Positions 7,127-10,326 of a stretch of 10,326 bases of DNA are shown in pieces (position 1 is the first letter of the stretch; each line of letters begins with the position of its first letter). Origin of the DNA: Flavobacteriales bacterium. Lineage in GTDB: Bacteria > Bacteroidota > Bacteroidia > Flavobacteriales > BACL11. A program made the position numbers and the translations under genes. The stretch is taken from positions 11,212 through 21,537 of the forward strand of contig PCBP01000009.1 in NCBI GenBank assembly GCA_002730985.1, read 5' to 3'. A model generated the notes under the pieces. The model was not told where the DNA came from. It did no database searches and saw nothing but the letters and a program-made list of their open reading frames with translations.

Positions 7127-8266
7127 CTAACTCTGTAATGATTCCATTAATTTATCAATTCCATCTATAAATGATTCCCAACTAAATCTTTTCTTCTCTT
7201 TCTTGGTATTTAATGCAAACTCCTTCTCTCTATTGTTCTCATAAAAATCTACTATCACATCTGAGATATCATTAGGGTCTTGAGAAGTTACATAGCCCAC
7301 TCTATCATTAGGAACAATCTCAGCTAGTCCTCCAACATCAGTCACTAACATTGGGCGTTCAAAATGATAAGCAATTTGAGTTACTCCACTTTGAGTAGCT
7401 GTCTTGTAAGTCTGTGTAATCATATCAGAAGCACAAAAATAATTCTTAACATCATCGGAAGAAATAAATGCACTATGTAAGATGACCTGACTCTTAATCC
7501 CTAAAGTATTTATTAATGATATATACTCCTCCTTATCTTCATAGAATTCTCCTGCTACAATCAGTTTTACTCCTAGATCTTTAATACGATCATCAGTCAT
7601 GGCTCTAAGCATAAGATCTAAACCCTTGTATTTACGTATAAAACCAAAAAACAATAAGTATCTATCCTTAGAGTTTAACGCTAAATTTTGGATTGCTTCA
7701 CTCTTTGATACTTTCTCACCAAAAGTATCATAAATAGGATGTGGAATAAATTTCTTAAAAGCAGATTTAGTAAATTGTGTTAGATCCTCAAGAACAGATT
7801 TAGAAAGGGTTAAGTACGCATCACAGCTCTTAATAAAATAGGCAGTAAGCATCCGGTCTCCTAAGCGTTTCTCATGAGGAATAACATTATCAGTAATTGC
7901 TAGAATTTTTATCTTCTTATTAAGGAGCCGAGCAATAGTACCTAGACAAGGAGACATAAAAGGCAACCAATATCTTATAATCACTAAATCCGGTTTCTCT
8001 TTATTAATCTTAGTCGCTACTTTTATCCAATTAAAAGGATTTATAGAATTTATAAGTGTCTTAATCTTAAGGTTCTTAGGGGGTTCACCTTCCTCATACT
8101 GAGTAGTCCCTGGGAATAAAAATGAAGGATATTGTAAGGAGAAAGAGAATACAATCACATCATCCTTTCTATCGGCATAAGCCTTTGCTAAAGCATTATT
8201 AAAATTAGCAATACCGCCTCTTAAAGGGAAAGCAGGTCCAATTATAATAACTTTTTGATTAGCCAA
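7127..8266 (-). CDS. GT-B fold glycosyltransferase (GT4-like)
   Basis: The enzyme has 379 residues. The N-terminal Rossmann half starts with VIIIGPAFPLRGGIANF at 6-22, whose glycine loop faces the acceptor side in GT-B enzymes. The C-terminal half has the donor-binding start LLFFGFIRKYKGLDLML at 204-220, KLIVAGEF at 234-241, and VTDVGGLAEIV at 308-318. The usual EX7E signature is not present: the aligned stretch at 288-301 reads KTATQSGVTQIAYH, with Thr and Ala where the glutamates sit. No membrane helix or signal peptide is seen, so it is cytosolic or membrane-peripheral. Sugar donor and acceptor cannot be told. The start is TTG at 8264-8266, immediately after the TAA of the GT2 gene and in the same frame; the first in-frame Met is residue 104, far too late, so TTG is the only reasonable start. 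It probably works with the adjoining GT2 on an envelope glycan or lipid-linked sugar. Confidence 0.9.
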   Translation of the reverse strand: MANQKVIIIGPAFPLRGGIANFNNALAKAYADRKDDVIVFSFSLQYPSFLFPGTTQYEEGEPPKNLKIKTLINSINPFNWIKVATKINKEKPDLVIIRYWLPFMSPCLGTIARLLNKKIKILAITDNVIPHEKRLGDRMLTAYFIKSCDAYLTLSKSVLEDLTQFTKSAFKKFIPHPIYDTFGEKVSKSEAIQNLALNSKDRYLLFFGFIRKYKGLDLMLRAMTDDRIKDLGVKLIVAGEFYEDKEEYISLINTLGIKSQVILHSAFISSDDVKNYFCASDMITQTYKTATQSGVTQIAYHFERPMLVTDVGGLAEIVPNDRVGYVTSQDPNDISDVIVDFYENNREKEFALNTKKEKKRFSWESFIDGIDKLMESLQS

Positions 8267-9214
8267 TTAGACCTCTTTTTCTACTTGATAGTTGTTTCTA
8301 TCATAAGTATTTCTTGATATCATTTCAGCAATAAAGCCCGCTAAGAACAACTGCACCCCCATAATCATAGAGGTTAAAGCAATATAGAAACCTGACATAT
8401 TAGCAATATTAGTTGCTGGCAGACTATTAAGCATAAAATATAATTTAGTTCCTCCAATATAAGTAAATAAGCCAAAACCAAGCATAAACATTAAGCTGCC
8501 AAGAACCCCAAAGAAATGCATTGGTTTTTTCCCAAATCTACTTACAAATGTAATGGTAAGTAAATCTAAAAATCCATTTACAAATCGCTCTAATCCAAAT
8601 TTGGTAACACCATACTTTCGACTTTGATGTTCGACTACTTGTTCTGTGATATTAGCAAAACCTGCCCATTTTGCAAGTACAGGAATATATCTATGCATCT
8701 CACCATGTACTTCAATAGACTTCACTACTGTATTTCTATAAGATTTAAGCCCACAATTAAAATCATGTAAATAGATACCAGAGGCCCTACGAGCAGCCCA
8801 ATTAAATAATCTTGTAGGAACAGTCTTTGTAATTGGATCATATCTCTTCTTCTTCCAACCAGAAACCAAATCATAACCCTCAATAGCAATTTTATTATAC
8901 AACTCCGGGATTTCTTCAGGGCTATCTTGCAAATCAGCATCCATAGTGATAACAACATCCCCTTCTGCCTTTGCAAAACCAATATTTAAAGCGGCAGATT
9001 TTCCATAATTTCTTCTAAATTTAACTCCTTTAATATTGTGATTGCCAGAAGATATATTCTCAATTTTCTCCCATGAATTATCCTTACTACCATCATCAAT
9101 CAACAAGACTTCGTATGTAAAGTCATTTGCTTGCATTACCTTATCAATCCAAGAACATAGTTCTGATAACGATTCTTCTTCATTAAATAAAGGAACTACT
9201 ACAGATATATCCAT
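8267..9214 (-). CDS. Family 2 glycosyltransferase, polyprenyl-phosphate sugar transferase type, two membrane helices
   Basis: The protein has 315 residues. It opens with MDISVVVPLFNEEESL, the GT2 nucleotide-sugar strand, followed by LLIDDGSKDNS at 37-47, the metal-binding DAD at 92-94 in MDADLQDSPEEIP, and the H..R.YG.TK motif at 196-205 found in enzymes that act on polyprenyl phosphate (DPM1, GtrB and ArnC relatives). Two membrane helices follow, about 231-256 and 275-298, as in GtrB-like proteins. The family moves glucose, mannose or similar sugars from a nucleotide donor to a lipid phosphate carrier at the inner membrane; the actual sugar cannot be told. The ATG is at 9212-9214, 2 bp after the DUF4199 gene. 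The TAA stop directly touches the TTG start of the next glycosyltransferase. Confidence 0.93.
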   Translation of the reverse strand: MDISVVVPLFNEEESLSELCSWIDKVMQANDFTYEVLLIDDGSKDNSWEKIENISSGNHNIKGVKFRRNYGKSAALNIGFAKAEGDVVITMDADLQDSPEEIPELYNKIAIEGYDLVSGWKKKRYDPITKTVPTRLFNWAARRASGIYLHDFNCGLKSYRNTVVKSIEVHGEMHRYIPVLAKWAGFANITEQVVEHQSRKYGVTKFGLERFVNGFLDLLTITFVSRFGKKPMHFFGVLGSLMFMLGFGLFTYIGGTKLYFMLNSLPATNIANMSGFYIALTSMIMGVQLFLAGFIAEMISRNTYDRNNYQVEKEV

Positions 9215-9216
9215 AA

Positions 9217-9738
9217 TTATTCGATTTTATTTGGATCAGAATTCTTAACAAAGAATGAAATGATTGCTGAAAAGAAGAATCCCATAAAGGTTCCACTAAG
9301 CACACCCATAATCATTAACCAATGAGGCTGAGTAAGCTTTCCAGTCATCTCCAAAGCTAGATCTAATTCTTCCTCAGAGATATCAGGATTAGTCTGTAAT
9401 ACAGCTTGCTCAGTCGTTTTCAAGATATTAGCTAACATATCAGGATCTAGGTAAGTAATATAGATAAACGTATAAAAAGCCATTAGTATTGAGGAAAAAA
9501 ATGCGACACTAGTACCTAATTTTAAAGAGCCCCCGTAAGAAATAAAACCATCATTAAAATTATCACGATACTGAATAATTGAGTAAATTAGAAATCCTAT
9601 TATCACCATATTATTCAATATTGATGGGATAACTGATCTTTGTTCATCAACACCTAAAGCCCAGATAGTTAATGCAATAAGCATCAAAAGAAGCCCCAGT
9701 ACAGAACCATAATTCATTGCAAATTTTCTAGTATCCAT
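9217..9738 (-). CDS. DUF4199 family membrane protein
   Basis: The 173 residues hold four predicted membrane helices, about 10-29, 37-56, 73-96 and 139-164, with a polar loop at 97-138 rich in acidic residues (ISEEELDLALEM). The block QYRDNFNDGFISYGGSLKLG at 56-75 is the hallmark of DUF4199, a family of Bacteroidota inner-membrane proteins with no known function. From memory it often stands before a GT2 gene like the one here (2 bp downstream), so a role near lipid-linked sugar handling is a guess from neighbours. The ATG at 9736-9738 follows a promoter box and a purine-rich AAAGAAAG leader, and this is the first gene of the leftward series. Confidence 0.85.
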   Translation of the reverse strand: MDTRKFAMNYGSVLGLLLMLIALTIWALGVDEQRSVIPSILNNMVIIGFLIYSIIQYRDNFNDGFISYGGSLKLGTSVAFFSSILMAFYTFIYITYLDPDMLANILKTTEQAVLQTNPDISEEELDLALEMTGKLTQPHWLMIMGVLSGTFMGFFFSAIISFFVKNSDPNKIE

Positions 9739-9764
9739 TGATCTTTCTTTAATTGTTGATTAGG

Positions 9765-9772
9765 CAAAGATA
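9765..9772 (-). promoter_or_regulatory. Promoter -7 box for the DUF4199-led operon
   Basis: The minus strand reads TATCTTTG, an exact TAnnTTTG box, 26 bp upstream of the DUF4199 ATG, giving a leader of about 20 nt. The upstream TTG element is not clear at 17-23 bp. The box faces away from the ffs promoter, so the roughly 90-bp spacer is a divergent control region for the SRP RNA and the operon. Confidence 0.6.
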
Positions 9773-9797
9773 AACAAAAATAGAAGTTAGAAAATAC

Positions 9798-9828
9798 TTT
9801 GCTAAAAAGCTAGATTATATTACTTTTG
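9798..9828 (+). promoter_or_regulatory. ffs promoter (TTTG, 19-bp spacer, TACTTTTG)
   Basis: On the plus strand TTTG at 9798-9801 is separated by 19 bp from TACTTTTG at 9821-9828, matching both the -33 and -7 elements of Bacteroidota housekeeping promoters. A start 3-7 bp further on falls at the 5' strand of the SRP RNA terminal stem (9833), which independently supports both calls. Confidence 0.8.
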
Positions 9829-9830
9829 GC

Positions 9831-9936
9831 GCAAGGGTAAGTCTTGTGCGACCAGCTCCCTATGAACTCCCCCAGGGCAGGAATGCAGCAAGGGTAATAG
9901 GTTGTAGCGGTGCGATATAAGTAGCTTACCCTTATT
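9831..9936 (+). ncRNA. ffs: Signal recognition particle RNA (small bacterial 4.5S type)
   Basis: This RNA binds Ffh and, with FtsY, delivers membrane proteins to the translocon. The conserved Ffh-binding domain is at about 9870-9893: CCCAGGGCAGGAATGCAGCA, with a GGAA tetraloop at 9880-9883 and the AGCA of the internal loop at 9887-9890. The ends pair perfectly, AAGGGTAAG (9833-9841) with CTTACCCTT (9925-9933), and CTAT/ATAG plus CCC/GGG pairs extend the hairpin inside, giving a rod of about 100 nt without an Alu domain. The exact ends are inferred from the stem and promoter. The AT-rich ATTTATT at 9934-9940 may help termination. A 10-nt sequence in it is repeated (see findings). Confidence 0.92.
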
Positions 9937-9940
9937 TATT

Positions 9941-10326
9941 CTAAGAAATCCTACTCCATCCCATACGCTCCCTAGCATAAGGACGATAAGTACGCGCAAT
10001 ATTTATATTATCTGCTTTTTCTAAATGCTCATCCCCCTTCAATAGCAGTTCAGCCTCCTTTCGAGCAAAATGCAATATCTTATTGTCAGCAATTAGGTCT
10101 GAAATTTTAAAATCAAGTATACCACTTTGCTTAGTTCCCATCATATCTCCAGGGCCTCTTAATTTTAAATCAACCTCTGATATCTTAAATCCATCATTTG
10201 TTTCTACCATAGTCTTCAGACGGGTCTTACCCTCATTACTCACCTTATTCCCACTCATAAGTATACAATAAGACTGCTCTGTCCCCCTACCAACCCTACC
10301 TCTAAGCTGATGTAATTGAGAAAGTC
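9941..10326 (-). CDS. recG: ATP-dependent DNA helicase RecG, C-terminal end (N-terminal part outside window)
   Basis: Only the last 127 residues are in the window; the gene continues past the right edge. RecG reverses stalled forks and branch-migrates Holliday junctions. The visible part starts inside helicase motif VI (LHQLRGRVGRG, with the arginine finger region), continues through EQSYCILM, and has DLKLRGPGDMMGTKQSG, the conserved post-helicase segment of RecG, ending in RPYARERMGWSRIS. The ATG at 10256-10258 is an internal Met, not the start, because the frame and the RecG match run on upstream of it. The stop TAG at 9941-9943 lies a few bases from the 3' end of ffs, with which it converges; no terminator is visible between them. 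Confidence 0.95.
   Translation of the reverse strand, partial: LSQLHQLRGRVGRGTEQSYCILMSGNKVSNEGKTRLKTMVETNDGFKISEVDLKLRGPGDMMGTKQSGILDFKISDLIADNKILHFARKEAELLLKGDEHLEKADNINIARTYRPYARERMGWSRIS

Noticed and set aside
8725..8982. Minus-strand open frame of 85 codons inside the GT2 gene
   Set aside because: It is an alternate frame of the conserved glycosyltransferase domain, with no independent support.
9042..9248. Plus-strand open frame over the DUF4199/GT2 junction
   Set aside because: Antisense to two well-supported genes, no promoter box, no recognisable product.
9941..10258. A separate small gene of 105 codons starting at the ATG at 10256-10258
   Set aside because: The frame continues upstream into RecG motif VI, so this is the end of recG cut by the window edge, not a small gene.
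10083..10271. Plus-strand open frame of 62 codons inside recG
   Set aside because: Antisense to conserved RecG residues; no supporting signals.

Overview
The window is AT-rich and dense in genes, and it reads as the chromosome of a Bacteroidota member, most likely a Flavobacteriia/Flavobacteriales species. The signs are promoter -7 boxes of the form TAnnTTTG with no strong Shine-Dalgarno sequences, a bacillithiol gene (bshC), a DUF4199 membrane protein, exported YwqK-type repeat and LysM/periplasmic-binding-fold proteins, and a CUB-domain secreted protein of the kind usually exported by type IX secretion. The assignment is by recognition of families, not by a search.

Layout from right to left, which is the direction of transcription for every protein gene. 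The 3' end of recG (9941-10326) enters from the right edge. Next to it, on the opposite strand, lies the SRP RNA gene ffs (about 9831-9936) with a well-formed promoter (9798-9828). A divergent promoter (-7 box at 9765-9772) then starts a long leftward gene series: a DUF4199 membrane protein, a family 2 glycosyltransferase with two C-terminal membrane helices, a GT-B glycosyltransferase, an exported YwqK/MORN-like repeat protein, mnmA (tRNA 2-thiouridylase), bshC (last step of bacillithiol synthesis), guaA (GMP synthase) and an exported LysM plus periplasmic-binding-fold protein. Gaps within this series are between -10 and +36 bp, so one transcript or two overlapping ones are likely; a possible second promoter (7103-7110) lies before the repeat-protein gene. 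After a 194-bp spacer and a perfect 22-bp palindrome, a CUB-domain secreted protein runs off the left edge (1-750).

The genes form no single pathway. The two glycosyltransferases and DUF4199 belong to envelope glycan work; mnmA and bshC both concern sulfur/cysteine chemistry; guaA supplies GMP; the LysM protein points to the cell wall. I see no defence system, mobile element, CRISPR array or tRNA, and most of the window is ordinary core chromosome. The points most worth a second look are: the palindrome abutting the start of the CUB gene; two gene junctions where a TTG-started gene follows its neighbour in the same reading frame; a CxxC-type MnmA; a GT-B enzyme without the EX7E glutamates; and a 10-nt direct repeat in the SRP RNA that offers an alternative fold.
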